Source: a virus
IMG/VR virus record: IMGVR_UViG_3300030107_003361
Location: 1 to 27,245 of that record
Length of the DNA stretch: 27,245 bases
Reading direction: 5' to 3' (one strand)
Every line of letters starts with the position of its first letter. Position 1 is the first letter of the stretch. The position numbers and the translations under genes are program-made. A model generated the notes under the pieces. It worked only from the letters and a program-made list of their open reading frames with translations, did not search any database and was not told where the DNA came from. Shown here in pieces: positions 1 to 6,617 of this stretch.

Positions 1-33
1 TTTTAAATAGTTTATGGGTATTAGACATAAACA

Positions 34-55
34 AAAAGTAGTCCAGACTACTTTT
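34..55. repeat. 22-bp palindrome, copy 1 of 8
   Basis: Perfect inverted repeat: arm AAAAGTAGTC, centre CA, arm GACTACTTTT. It lies just upstream of the ribosome-binding site of the first gene. It could act as a dimeric-protein operator in DNA, or as a 9-bp hairpin with a CCAG loop in RNA. Identical to the seven other copies apart from orientation of the central two bases. Confidence 0.95.
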
Positions 56-75
56 AATTATTGGAGGAAATACAA

Positions 76-279
76 ATGGCACAAATTAAAACATTATTCG
101 GAAGTATATACCCGGTATCTAACAAAATATTTGACGTATTTTGGGGAGATGGTTGGGACAACTGTGTGCGTGTTATGCGTAATAAAAAGAACAAATTAGA
201 CGTTCTTAAATATTATAAGAAACCGCCACAACATCTGTTGGAACAAGTAACTGAAATTATTTGCAACAACAAAAAGTAG
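76..279 (+). CDS. Small hypothetical protein (67 aa)
   Basis: I do not recognise this protein. The ATG at 76 is preferred over an in-frame TTG at 61 because GGAGG (63-67) sits 8 bases upstream of it. The product is basic and mixed in composition, with an aromatic stretch near residues 19-27 (FDVFWGDGW) and a Lys-rich end. It has no signal peptide or membrane segment. Its stop codon, TAG at 277-279, is part of the second palindrome copy, so the repeat forms the gene end. It lies first in the run of + strand genes leading into the amidoligase cluster. Function unknown; the gene call rests on the strong ribosome-binding site. Confidence 0.65.
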   Translation: MAQIKTLFGSIYPVSNKIFDVFWGDGWDNCVRVMRNKKNKLDVLKYYKKPPQHLLEQVTEIICNNKK

Positions 280-293
280 TCCAGACTACTTTT
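272..293. repeat. 22-bp palindrome, copy 2 of 8
   Basis: Same sequence and orientation as copy 1 (CA centre). It overlaps the 3' end of the 67-aa gene and supplies its stop codon TAG. The T-rich right arm follows the stem, so it also resembles a short intrinsic terminator. Confidence 0.95.
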
Positions 294-297
294 CTAT

Positions 298-312
298 GGG
301 TACTATCACCCC
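298..312. repeat. Short repeat GGGTACTATCACCCC, intergenic copy
   Basis: This 15-mer recurs exactly at 5506-5520 inside the ATP-grasp gene. Its 3' 13 bases recur at 7008-7020 inside the primase gene, and the core CTATCACCCC recurs at 1020-1029. GGGT and ACCC can pair around an ACTATC loop. This copy lies in the leader of the 106-aa gene, just after palindrome copy 2. Confidence 0.7.
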
Positions 313-330
313 CTTATAGGAGAAATTAAT

Positions 331-651
331 ATGAACTTTTTTGATAAATTTAAAAAGAAACCTAAACAAGAAAATAGCCTTGCTGAACTTGATGAACACG
401 CTAGTGATTTCACTCCTGACTGCCCGGCTATAACATCACTAAAGGAGACACAAGAGTTACAAGAAGAAGTAAAAATCGAATGGTATGATTTATATGACTT
501 CTGCAATAAGATAGGCATTGAGAAAAATGACAAGCCTAAGAAGTTTGAAGTATCTGTTGTAATAAAAGATGATAAAGTACACATAAGATTCGATGATAAG
601 CATAATACCGCTTTATTTATTGATGACCAACTAACTGTTGATTGGGAGTAA
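331..651 (+). CDS. Hypothetical protein (106 aa)
   Basis: Not recognised. AGGAG (318-322) precedes the ATG with good spacing. The N-terminus is short and basic (MNFFDKFKKKPKQ). A polar acidic linker spans about residues 17-45. The C-terminal half (about 68-106) alternates charged and hydrophobic residues as a small beta-rich domain would (EVSVVIKDDKVHIRF). No membrane segment or catalytic motif is visible. The basic amphipathic N-terminus could touch a membrane or nucleic acid, but that is only a guess. The stop is followed 6 bases later by the next small gene, which suggests co-transcription. Confidence 0.7.
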   Translation: MNFFDKFKKKPKQENSLAELDEHASDFTPDCPAITSLKETQELQEEVKIEWYDLYDFCNKIGIEKNDKPKKFEVSVVIKDDKVHIRFDDKHNTALFIDDQLTVDWE

Positions 652-657
652 ATAACA

Positions 658-780
658 ATGACTGAAAAAGAATATAATTTATTGAGAAATAAAAACGGCA
701 AAGTTACTAGTCCACTTCCTAGACCAAAGGGGTGGAAATATAATCGTATGATGTTTAACTTAAAACGTAGAGGTAAATAA
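658..780 (+). CDS. Very small basic protein (40 aa)
   Basis: Short reading frame starting at ATG 658, with GGAG (645-648) upstream, and ending at TAA 778-780, two bases before the amidoligase start. The product begins MTEKEYNLLRNKNGK and ends in a basic tail (FNLKRRGK). About a third of the residues are Lys or Arg. It has no Cys and no membrane segment. The tight packing between neighbours and the upstream GGAG support translation. Function unknown; a small nucleic-acid-binding or regulatory peptide is possible but not shown. Confidence 0.6.
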   Translation: MTEKEYNLLRNKNGKVTSPLPRPKGWKYNRMMFNLKRRGK

Positions 781-782
781 CA

Positions 783-1613
783 ATGAGTAGAATAACTTTT
801 ACAGTAGGTCATGACGCTGAAGTGTTTGTGTATAATGAAAATGATGAGGCTACACCAGGCATTGGTATAATAGACGGAAGTAAACGTAATCCAAGAAGTG
901 TTCCGGGTGGTGCTTTGCAAGAGGATAATGTTATGGCTGAACTTAACATTAACCCGGCAAAGACCTCTGATGAGTTTGTAACTAATACATTATCAGTTAT
1001 GGACGAATTAAATGGACTTCTATCACCCCACAACCTAAAGTTTAAAGTAAAAGCATTTCAAACATTTGAACCAGAATTTTTGAAATCTAAACAAGCAAGA
1101 GAATTTGGTTGTGAACCTGATTCCAACATATACACTTTGTCGGAAAATAAAATAGATGTTAGCAATTTAGTTTCTAAACACGCACGAACAGCAGGTGGTC
1201 ATATACACCTGGGGTTAAGTGATGCTAACTTTCACCCATCAGCCAGAATGTCTCTGGTTAAGGCATGTGATGTATTCATTGGACTTCCTCTGGCAACAGT
1301 TGATGACACAATGAGAAAACGATTCTATGGTAGAGCAGGTTCGTATAGACATAAGGAGTATGGTATAGAGTATAGAACTCCTAGTAATATATGGTTGAAC
1401 AGTTCTGATACTATGGAATGGATGTTTAAACAATGTAGTTATGTCTGTAATAATGTCATAAGGCGGTTAGGAATAGATGATATACCTGAAGCTGAATCTA
1501 TTATAAATGATATAGGTGAAGACTTTTTGCAGGATATAATAAATCAGGGGTTTGTAGATGACGCATATGATATATGTGAACGATTTCAAATCCAACTTCC
1601 ACAAGGACTATAA
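783..1613 (+). CDS. phiEco32-like COOH-NH2 ligase, type 2
   Basis: Predicted ATP-dependent amide-bond-forming enzyme of the glutamine-synthetase-like fold, matching the phage family first noted in phiEco32 (Pfam family of COOH.NH2 ligase-type 2). Recognisable motifs are an acidic metal/ATP motif GHDAEVF (residues 9-15), AGGHIHLG (about 137-144) and the Arg/Tyr-rich segment ending YGIEYRTPSN (about 194-203). The length of 276 aa is normal for the family. The family joins a carboxyl to an amine; the natural substrates are not known. It starts two bases after the 40-aa gene and ends one base before palindrome copy 3. The ACTATCACCCC-type repeat core lies inside the gene at 1020-1029. It is the first enzyme of a cluster with a second amidoligase, GATase, ATP-grasp and GGCT. 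Confidence 0.88.
   Translation: MSRITFTVGHDAEVFVYNENDEATPGIGIIDGSKRNPRSVPGGALQEDNVMAELNINPAKTSDEFVTNTLSVMDELNGLLSPHNLKFKVKAFQTFEPEFLKSKQAREFGCEPDSNIYTLSENKIDVSNLVSKHARTAGGHIHLGLSDANFHPSARMSLVKACDVFIGLPLATVDDTMRKRFYGRAGSYRHKEYGIEYRTPSNIWLNSSDTMEWMFKQCSYVCNNVIRRLGIDDIPEAESIINDIGEDFLQDIINQGFVDDAYDICERFQIQLPQGL
1020..1029. repeat. Short repeat core CTATCACCCC, coding copy
   Basis: Ten-base match to the repeat at 298-312, here read as Leu-Ser-Pro in the type 2 ligase. The bases upstream of the core differ from the other copies, so this one is the weakest member. Confidence 0.4.
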
Positions 1614-1633
1614 AAGTAGTCTGGACTACTTTT
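1612..1633. repeat. 22-bp palindrome, copy 3 of 8
   Basis: Same arms, with a TG centre (inverted orientation). It overlaps the stop codon of the type 2 ligase (TAA 1611-1613) and lies upstream of the 221-aa gene. The right arm runs into six T residues, giving a terminator-like profile. Confidence 0.95.
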
Positions 1634-1652
1634 TTAAATGAGGTAACTTATT

Positions 1653-2318
1653 ATGTATATAGAAGAATCAAGACATGATTTTAGAATGAGGTATAGAACT
1701 TGTTGCATAATAGCAAGTCATGTAGATTATGATGATGAAAAATTAATTTTCTATGTGGACGATATTGATGATGCAAGGGAATGGATTACAGGTTCTATTG
1801 TAAAAGAAAATGATTGGCACCCGGTTAGGTGGCACGTTGACGATTGTGATTTGGATTTTAGATTTCCTAAATTGGCATTATTAAATGCTAAGAAAGGTGT
1901 TGTCAGATTAACTAGGCAATTAGTTAAACAATACAGACAATCTTTTTCTCCTAATCTTGTCAGAATAATTAACGTAAACCAGGAGATAGCAAGTATATTT
2001 AACTTAGCACCTCTATCACATGAGGACTTAAAGCGACCATTATTTTTAAAGGATATATTTTTTCCTAGTTACTTCTCAGTTAGTGGTGCTATGAGTAGGA
2101 TTTTATCAGGAGATAGATACGCAGGTGCTATATCATGTGATTTTTATTTAACAGCACATTGGGTTGCACCCGGAATATACTTAGGATATAAAGATGTGTT
2201 GGTTGGTAAGATGAGGCAAGACAGAATTTATAATCCAACAGTAGACTTGTTCAGCGGTAATGATGATTTAGTTGAACTTATTCAATCAAATAATATTACA
2301 TTAGGAGGTATTCTCTAA
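1653..2318 (+). CDS. Hypothetical protein of the amidoligase cluster (221 aa)
   Basis: Not assigned to a family I can name. GAGG (1640-1643) lies upstream of the ATG. The sequence is soluble and mixed alpha/beta. The N-terminal 60 residues are rich in Asp, His and Trp (for example HVDYDDEK and WHPVRWHVDDCDLDF), which could bind metal, and a hydrophobic Gly/Tyr-rich stretch lies near residues 165-185. It has no signal peptide. Its stop overlaps the start of the next amidoligase (TAATG at 2316-2320), so translation is probably coupled. Being sandwiched between two amide ligases suggests a partner, substrate carrier or third enzyme of that pathway; this is inference from position only. Confidence 0.8.
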   Translation: MYIEESRHDFRMRYRTCCIIASHVDYDDEKLIFYVDDIDDAREWITGSIVKENDWHPVRWHVDDCDLDFRFPKLALLNAKKGVVRLTRQLVKQYRQSFSPNLVRIINVNQEIASIFNLAPLSHEDLKRPLFLKDIFFPSYFSVSGAMSRILSGDRYAGAISCDFYLTAHWVAPGIYLGYKDVLVGKMRQDRIYNPTVDLFSGNDDLVELIQSNNITLGGIL

Positions 2319-3505
2319 TGGAAAAAGATAACATGGGAAGTTTATTCTCTAATCCAGAAAACGTGCTAACTCATGAACCCTCAGATGAGTTTGTACTTCC
2401 TAGTTGTATTATAGGAGTTGAGGTTGAGGCTGAGGAATTAAAAGAAATAGCTAGTAGAGTTAGGTATGGATTTAGAGATGGCGAAACACACCATCTACTG
2501 AGTAGTACTAGAGCATCCAATGCACTTTCTCCAATAATATTTGGGAAAGGATATTGGTATGTAAAGTATGATGGGAGTTTGAGAAATGACGGAGTTGAGT
2601 TCGTAACTGATAAACTATGCGGAAAAGATTTATCATTAGCTTTACATGAATTGAACGACTACTTCAAAACATTATCACATAATCCTACTGAATCAGATAG
2701 GTGTAGTGTTCATGTGCATTTAGATATTAGGGATTTAAGTAAGACAGAGTTTATACGTTTGTTAATTGACTACGCTGTATTTGAAACTGTATTATTCAAT
2801 TACTGTGGTAAGCATAGACTAGAAAACTTGTACTGTCTACCTTTCGCCCGGTCAGATATGTTTAAAAAGACATTGGCTGATATGTATACATCATTTGAGG
2901 AACGAACTAAGTTTACTCATATGATTCGGGGGTTTCCTAAGTATAGTGCATTGAATGTAGGTGCATCATCTAGATATTGTAGTTTAGAGTTTAGGCAATA
3001 TGGTGGAACTACTGATATGATGAAAATTAAAGAATGGATAAATATAATTATGTGTTTGAAAAAGAATTGCAAAGGCAATTCCGCAGATAATTTACATAAT
3101 GATATATCCAGGTACGGGTATAGCAATTACCTTGAAAGGGTATTTGGTAAATACTCAAAAGTATTAGACTATAATGATTGTGAGGCGGATATAATAGAGG
3201 GAGTACGACTTGCTCAAGATATATTAAATCACAACAGAATGGTAAAAAGTAGTCTGGACTACTTTTATAATCTTAGTCCATTTAATACTGAATCTATTAC
3301 TGAGTGTATAGAGAAGTGGGAAATACCTTCCCCACTACTATCCTATGTGCATAGAGTAGATAAATTTTATAACTCACCCGGTCTCAGAGGTGTAATCAAT
3401 ACCTTTTTGTTTAGAGATAATCCTATGGATTCTACTGATGAAAACTACGATGAGTTAAATGAGGACTATGATGAGGAACGTGATTATGATGAGGAGGACG
3501 AGTAA
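2318..3505 (+). CDS. Putative amidoligase, glutamine-synthetase-like fold
   Basis: Matches the 'putative amidoligase' family (Amidoligase_2). Motifs are IIGVEVEAEE (residues 31-40), DGSLRNDGVEFV (about 85-96), CSVHVHLD (about 129-136) and the Arg-bearing SRYCSLEFRQYGG (about 219-231). These correspond to the acidic and basic residues that bind metal-ATP and the carboxylate in the fold. GGAGG lies 7 bases before the ATG and the gene overlaps its upstream neighbour by one base. Two oddities: palindrome copy 4 lies in frame, encoding KSSLDYF at 310-316, and the C-terminus (about 372-395) is an acidic Asp/Glu/Tyr tail that also encodes the ribosome-binding site of the next gene. Substrates unknown; context suggests peptide-like compounds. 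Confidence 0.87.
   Translation: MEKDNMGSLFSNPENVLTHEPSDEFVLPSCIIGVEVEAEELKEIASRVRYGFRDGETHHLLSSTRASNALSPIIFGKGYWYVKYDGSLRNDGVEFVTDKLCGKDLSLALHELNDYFKTLSHNPTESDRCSVHVHLDIRDLSKTEFIRLLIDYAVFETVLFNYCGKHRLENLYCLPFARSDMFKKTLADMYTSFEERTKFTHMIRGFPKYSALNVGASSRYCSLEFRQYGGTTDMMKIKEWINIIMCLKKNCKGNSADNLHNDISRYGYSNYLERVFGKYSKVLDYNDCEADIIEGVRLAQDILNHNRMVKSSLDYFYNLSPFNTESITECIEKWEIPSPLLSYVHRVDKFYNSPGLRGVINTFLFRDNPMDSTDENYDELNEDYDEERDYDEEDE
3245..3266. repeat. 22-bp palindrome, copy 4 of 8 (inside a gene)
   Basis: Same arms with a TG centre. It lies wholly within the amidoligase gene and is translated as Lys-Ser-Ser-Leu-Asp-Tyr-Phe without breaking the frame. Its presence in coding DNA argues against a simple obligatory terminator. 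Confidence 0.95.
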
Positions 3506-4906
3506 ATGTGCGGATTAACAGGAATAATAAACTTAGAAATATCACATACATGGAACTCTGATGTAGACAAAAAAGTTTTCAAAGAACTGCTAGAAGTTAC
3601 TTCTTTGAGAGGTAGACATTCGACAGGTGTATTCACAGTTCCTCATGATGATAAGGAAAAGTGTGATGTACTTAAAAGGGCTGTTACTGCATCTGAGTTC
3701 ATACAACTAGATGTATATGAAAAGTTGATGAAAGACTTCAATGAGTTTCGTTACCTAGTAGGTCATGCCCGGTATGCTACTGATGGAGTTGTGAGTGATG
3801 CTACTGCTCACCCATTTATCCATGAAAATATTATCTTAGTTCATAATGGCTCAGTTCAAAATAAACATGAACTTTGTCAATTATCAGATATGAAAGGCAC
3901 GGATTGTTCGGTGGATTCTCAGTCATTGGCTTTTGCTCTACATAAAAATCCAATTGAAGACTTTGTAGAAAAGATACAGGGTGCTTTTACCATTGTATGG
4001 TATGACACATCTAGTAAAAAATTACATTTTATACGAAACACGGAAAGACCACTACACTTCGGAATAGTTGAAGGAAGTGAAAATAATATAATATTTGCGT
4101 CAGAGGCAGAGGCATTATATTTTGTGGCTAAACGAAATAAGTTGACGTTATCTCGTATCTTTTCATTAGACGTAGGAACTTTACTGACATTCAATCATGA
4201 TTACTCTTTTGATTTAAAGAAACTTTATGATGGCAAGAAAGTTTCTCCCACTTATGCTAATCAAGGGTATGCTTGGAATAGAAGGCATGGTGGATATTAT
4301 CATGGTTATGATTATCGTAGAGTAGAACCAACTAGAAGGGTAGATGATTTGTTCCCTAATGAACTAGAAAAGGACTTTCCAGACCTAGACATGTCTAAAG
4401 GAGAGAGTATATCTTTTAAAGCGGTAGGATTTCAGCAGTACGCAAAGTCTGACAGAGGTACTTTGACCGGGCAATGTGTAGGTAATCCTGCGTATACAGT
4501 TAAGGTGTATAATATCTCTAAAGATTCTGTTCCTTTAGAGGGTGACTACTTACAAGGTACATTAACAGGAGTGTCAACCAACAAAACATCTAAATCATCA
4601 TATACTGAGGAAATCTATACGCTAGTGTTGGATTCAACTTCCATTAAAAGTAGTCCAGACTACTTTTTTGATGATGATGAACTTGAATTTGAAGACATAG
4701 GTTTGCAGTATATGATTGGTGATGAGATGGTGAGTTTGGAAAAGTGGTATGAAAAAACGCAGTATGGTTGTGACGCTTGTCAGCGTTCTATAAGTCCTCA
4801 TGAAGATTATCTTACTTCTTGGACAAACGCAGGTAAGCCAATTTGTAATGAGTGTAAAGATACAGGGGAATTTGATTCCCACATTAAAGTAGGTAACAAC
4901 GCATAG
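3506..4906 (+). CDS. Class II glutamine amidotransferase with C-terminal zinc ribbon
   Basis: N-terminal nucleophile (Ntn) glutaminase domain. The start MCGLTGIINL places catalytic Cys2 after Met removal. RGRHSTGV (35-42), GHARYATDG (about 86-94) and HNGSVQN (about 113-119) match the conserved glutamine-binding and oxyanion motifs of the GlmS/PurF type. The usual role is to release ammonia from glutamine for transfer. The C-terminal half is not a sugar-isomerase or PRTase domain. It has a Tyr/His/Arg-rich linker (about 250-275), an unassigned domain, and a four-Cys zinc ribbon (CDACQ and CNEC, about 423-450). Palindrome copy 5 encodes KSSPDYF at 381-387. The start follows the previous stop directly, with GAGGAGG upstream. 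Probably the ammonia or gamma-glutamyl donor for the neighbouring ligases. Confidence 0.88.
   Translation: MCGLTGIINLEISHTWNSDVDKKVFKELLEVTSLRGRHSTGVFTVPHDDKEKCDVLKRAVTASEFIQLDVYEKLMKDFNEFRYLVGHARYATDGVVSDATAHPFIHENIILVHNGSVQNKHELCQLSDMKGTDCSVDSQSLAFALHKNPIEDFVEKIQGAFTIVWYDTSSKKLHFIRNTERPLHFGIVEGSENNIIFASEAEALYFVAKRNKLTLSRIFSLDVGTLLTFNHDYSFDLKKLYDGKKVSPTYANQGYAWNRRHGGYYHGYDYRRVEPTRRVDDLFPNELEKDFPDLDMSKGESISFKAVGFQQYAKSDRGTLTGQCVGNPAYTVKVYNISKDSVPLEGDYLQGTLTGVSTNKTSKSSYTEEIYTLVLDSTSIKSSPDYFFDDDELEFEDIGLQYMIGDEMVSLEKWYEKTQYGCDACQRSISPHEDYLTSWTNAGKPICNECKDTGEFDSHIKVGNNA
4646..4667. repeat. 22-bp palindrome, copy 5 of 8 (inside a gene)
   Basis: CA-centred copy inside the amidotransferase gene, in the same frame as copy 4 (Lys-Ser-Ser-Pro-Asp-Tyr-Phe). 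It sits between the central domain and an acidic linker before the zinc ribbon, a likely permissive site. Confidence 0.95.
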
Positions 4907-4916
4907 GAGAAATACA

Positions 4917-5411
4917 ATGCAAGACAAAGTATATTTTGAATATAAAGAAGATAAATATTGTGTCTCTTACGAGTACACAAAAGCAGGTAGTTGCTGTGGT
5001 GCGGAAGTTCTGTCGGATATTTGGATAGGATATTGGGTAGGTGATGATGATGGCGGAAGGTATCGTATGCTATCCAGGTCTAGTAATAACTTTTCTAAAG
5101 AAGTTAAGCTAGGTGCATTTAAAGCATTAAATGATTACATAAATAATGGCGACTTTAAAAGAAGTTGGAGTGCAGGTCTGCTGTTGATGATTGATTATGT
5201 TAAGATGCGAGGCAACAATAGACAAGGATATTTTACTAGGGAGTTCTGCGAGTGGGCTGATTGGAATACAGACGGCATAGCTGTTAAAAATCCCAATTCA
5301 GCATATCACGTTCAACTATGGACTAAGTATGTAACTAAGCAAAAGGTAAATCCGCACTATGCTGTTTGCGAAGTTAATGATGTTACTAACGAGTCATTAT
5401 CTAATGCTTAG
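4917..5411 (+). CDS. Hypothetical protein of the amidoligase cluster (164 aa)
   Basis: Not recognised. A strong TAGGAG (4903-4908) precedes the ATG. The product is soluble and rich in Tyr and Trp, with an early CC pair (AGSCCGAEV, about residues 23-31) and Gly/Asp-rich turns (WVGDDDGGRY). It has no signal sequence or obvious fold motif. The 3' end overlaps the ATP-grasp gene by 8 bases, so the two are probably translated together. It may be a substrate-recognition partner of the ATP-grasp enzyme, but only the neighbourhood supports that. Confidence 0.75.
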   Translation: MQDKVYFEYKEDKYCVSYEYTKAGSCCGAEVLSDIWIGYWVGDDDGGRYRMLSRSSNNFSKEVKLGAFKALNDYINNGDFKRSWSAGLLLMIDYVKMRGNNRQGYFTREFCEWADWNTDGIAVKNPNSAYHVQLWTKYVTKQKVNPHYAVCEVNDVTNESLSNA

Positions 5412-6162
5412 ACCAATAGTATACCCATATAAAATGTGGTCTACTTCTGCACGAATGCTCTCTGCATCACTTAGTGATGTAGGGAGTAAACGTGTTCGTG
5501 AGAGGGGGTACTATCACCCCAAACAAAACGACTTCATTATTAATTGGGGAAATCCTAGAATGCCTAAGTGGGCAAATGATGATGTACTCATATTAAACAA
5601 TCCAAAAGTAGTCCAGACTACTTTTAATAAATTGTTGTCATTAGAAAAGATGAAAGGAACTGTAAGGATTCCCAAATTCACTACGCTAATGGAAGATGCA
5701 ATAGAGTGGATAAGGAATGGCAGAGTGGCAGTCGCCCGGACAATACTAAGTGGACATGGTGGTAAGGGAATCTTATTAGTTAGTGATGAAGATGAACTTC
5801 CTGACTGTGCCTTGTACACCAGGTATGTAAAAAAATCAGATGAATTTAGAGTTCATATTTTTAAAAATTCTGTGATATTTTTACAAAAGAAATTATTACG
5901 AAATGGAAGTGAAGGTAATAATTTTCAGATAAGAAATTATGCGAATGGTTGGGTATTTGGTAGTAAAGACATATCCGTTCCACAAGATGTTGTGGAACAG
6001 GCACTACTCGCTATACAGGCATTAGAATTGGACTTTGGTGCAGTTGATGTCGGTTGGAATGACAGATACCAAAAGGCGTTTGTCTACGAAGTTAATACTG
6101 CTCCAGCATTAGAGGGAACTACTTTACATTTATATAGTCAATACTTACGGAGGTTATTATGA
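5404..6162 (+). CDS. ATP-grasp amide ligase
   Basis: ATP-grasp family carboxylate-amine ligase (252 aa) with the expected order: a phosphate-binding loop SGHGGKGI (about 116-123), the segment YTRYVKKSDEFRVHIF (about 138-153), then VDVGW (about 215-219) and the metal-binding YEVNTAPALEG (about 228-238). The start is taken at 5404 rather than an in-frame ATG at 5359, because 5404 gives a short 8-base overlap and the family core follows it. Palindrome copy 6 is read in a different frame from copies 4 and 5, giving KVVQTTF at residues 68-74. A copy of the GGGTACTATCACCCC repeat encodes a Tyr-Tyr-His-Pro stretch at 5506-5520. Members of this fold add amino acids to peptides or small molecules; the substrate here is unknown. 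Confidence 0.85.
   Translation: MLRPIVYPYKMWSTSARMLSASLSDVGSKRVRERGYYHPKQNDFIINWGNPRMPKWANDDVLILNNPKVVQTTFNKLLSLEKMKGTVRIPKFTTLMEDAIEWIRNGRVAVARTILSGHGGKGILLVSDEDELPDCALYTRYVKKSDEFRVHIFKNSVIFLQKKLLRNGSEGNNFQIRNYANGWVFGSKDISVPQDVVEQALLAIQALELDFGAVDVGWNDRYQKAFVYEVNTAPALEGTTLHLYSQYLRRLL
5506..5520. repeat. Short repeat GGGTACTATCACCCC, coding copy
   Basis: Exact 15-base match to 298-312, inside the ATP-grasp gene. Flanking G residues extend the possible GGGGT/ACCCC stem to five pairs. Confidence 0.7.
5604..5625. repeat. 22-bp palindrome, copy 6 of 8 (inside a gene)
   Basis: CA-centred copy inside the ATP-grasp gene, translated as Lys-Val-Val-Gln-Thr-Thr-Phe. This reading frame differs from copies 4 and 5, so DNA or RNA sequence rather than peptide sequence is what is conserved. 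Confidence 0.95.
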
Positions 6163-6593
6163 CTAAAATATTCGTTTATGGTACGTTAAAAAAACAACAC
6201 TCAAACTCTGGTATAATTAAGTCTGGCATATTTTGTGGTGCCGGGCAGTTGCCTAAATCTAGTAATTTTAGAATGGTTAGTTTGGGTGCTTTCCCTGCAT
6301 TAATATCTGCGGATGCAAAATCGTCTCAAGACATAACAGGAGAAATTTGGGACGTTGATGATGCAACATTTAAAAATGTAGATTATTTGGAGGGATACCC
6401 TACGTTTTACGATAGGGATAAACACATGGTATTAGATTCTGATGGAAATGAACATTGGTGTTGGACTTACTTTCTACCTGACAGAGATAATACCGACCAA
6501 CTAAAGAGTGTCCAGGGTGGAGTATGGTTAGGAAGATTAGATTCTTCCTACGGCTCTGGAGATTATATAGATGGTATAAGGAATGCAATATAA
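6159..6593 (+). CDS. Gamma-glutamylcyclotransferase-like protein
   Basis: GGCT/AIG2-fold enzyme (144 aa). The N-terminal FVYGTLKKQHSN (residues 5-16) is the hallmark substrate-binding loop. GEIWDVDDATF (about 65-75) and LEGYPTFYDR (about 77-86) follow, with the Glu of LEGYP at the catalytic acid/base position of the family. The usual reaction cyclises an N-terminal gamma-glutamyl group to 5-oxoproline, freeing the attached amine. It starts in an ATGA overlap with the ATP-grasp gene and has GGAGG upstream, so the two should be co-translated. Pairing a ligase with a cyclotransferase suggests that gamma-glutamyl amides are made and trimmed in this pathway. Palindrome copy 7 overlaps its stop codon. 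Confidence 0.88.
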   Translation: MTKIFVYGTLKKQHSNSGIIKSGIFCGAGQLPKSSNFRMVSLGAFPALISADAKSSQDITGEIWDVDDATFKNVDYLEGYPTFYDRDKHMVLDSDGNEHWCWTYFLPDRDNTDQLKSVQGGVWLGRLDSSYGSGDYIDGIRNAI

Positions 6594-6613
6594 AAGTAGT
6601 CCAGACTACTTTT
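6592..6613. repeat. 22-bp palindrome, copy 7 of 8
   Basis: CA-centred copy overlapping the GGCT stop codon (TAA 6591-6593). It ends four bases before the primase ATG, occupying the place where a Shine-Dalgarno site would be. Confidence 0.95.
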
Positions 6614-6617
6614 TGTT

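Noticed and set aside
14-199. 61-aa + strand frame from ATG 14
   Set aside because: It reads through palindrome copy 1 and overlaps the better supported 67-aa gene, which has GGAGG. No ribosome-binding site of its own.
306-920. 204-aa minus-strand frame opposite the early genes
   Set aside because: Low-complexity Ser/Phe/Leu-rich product typical of antisense reading. It spans three + strand genes and has no recognisable motif.
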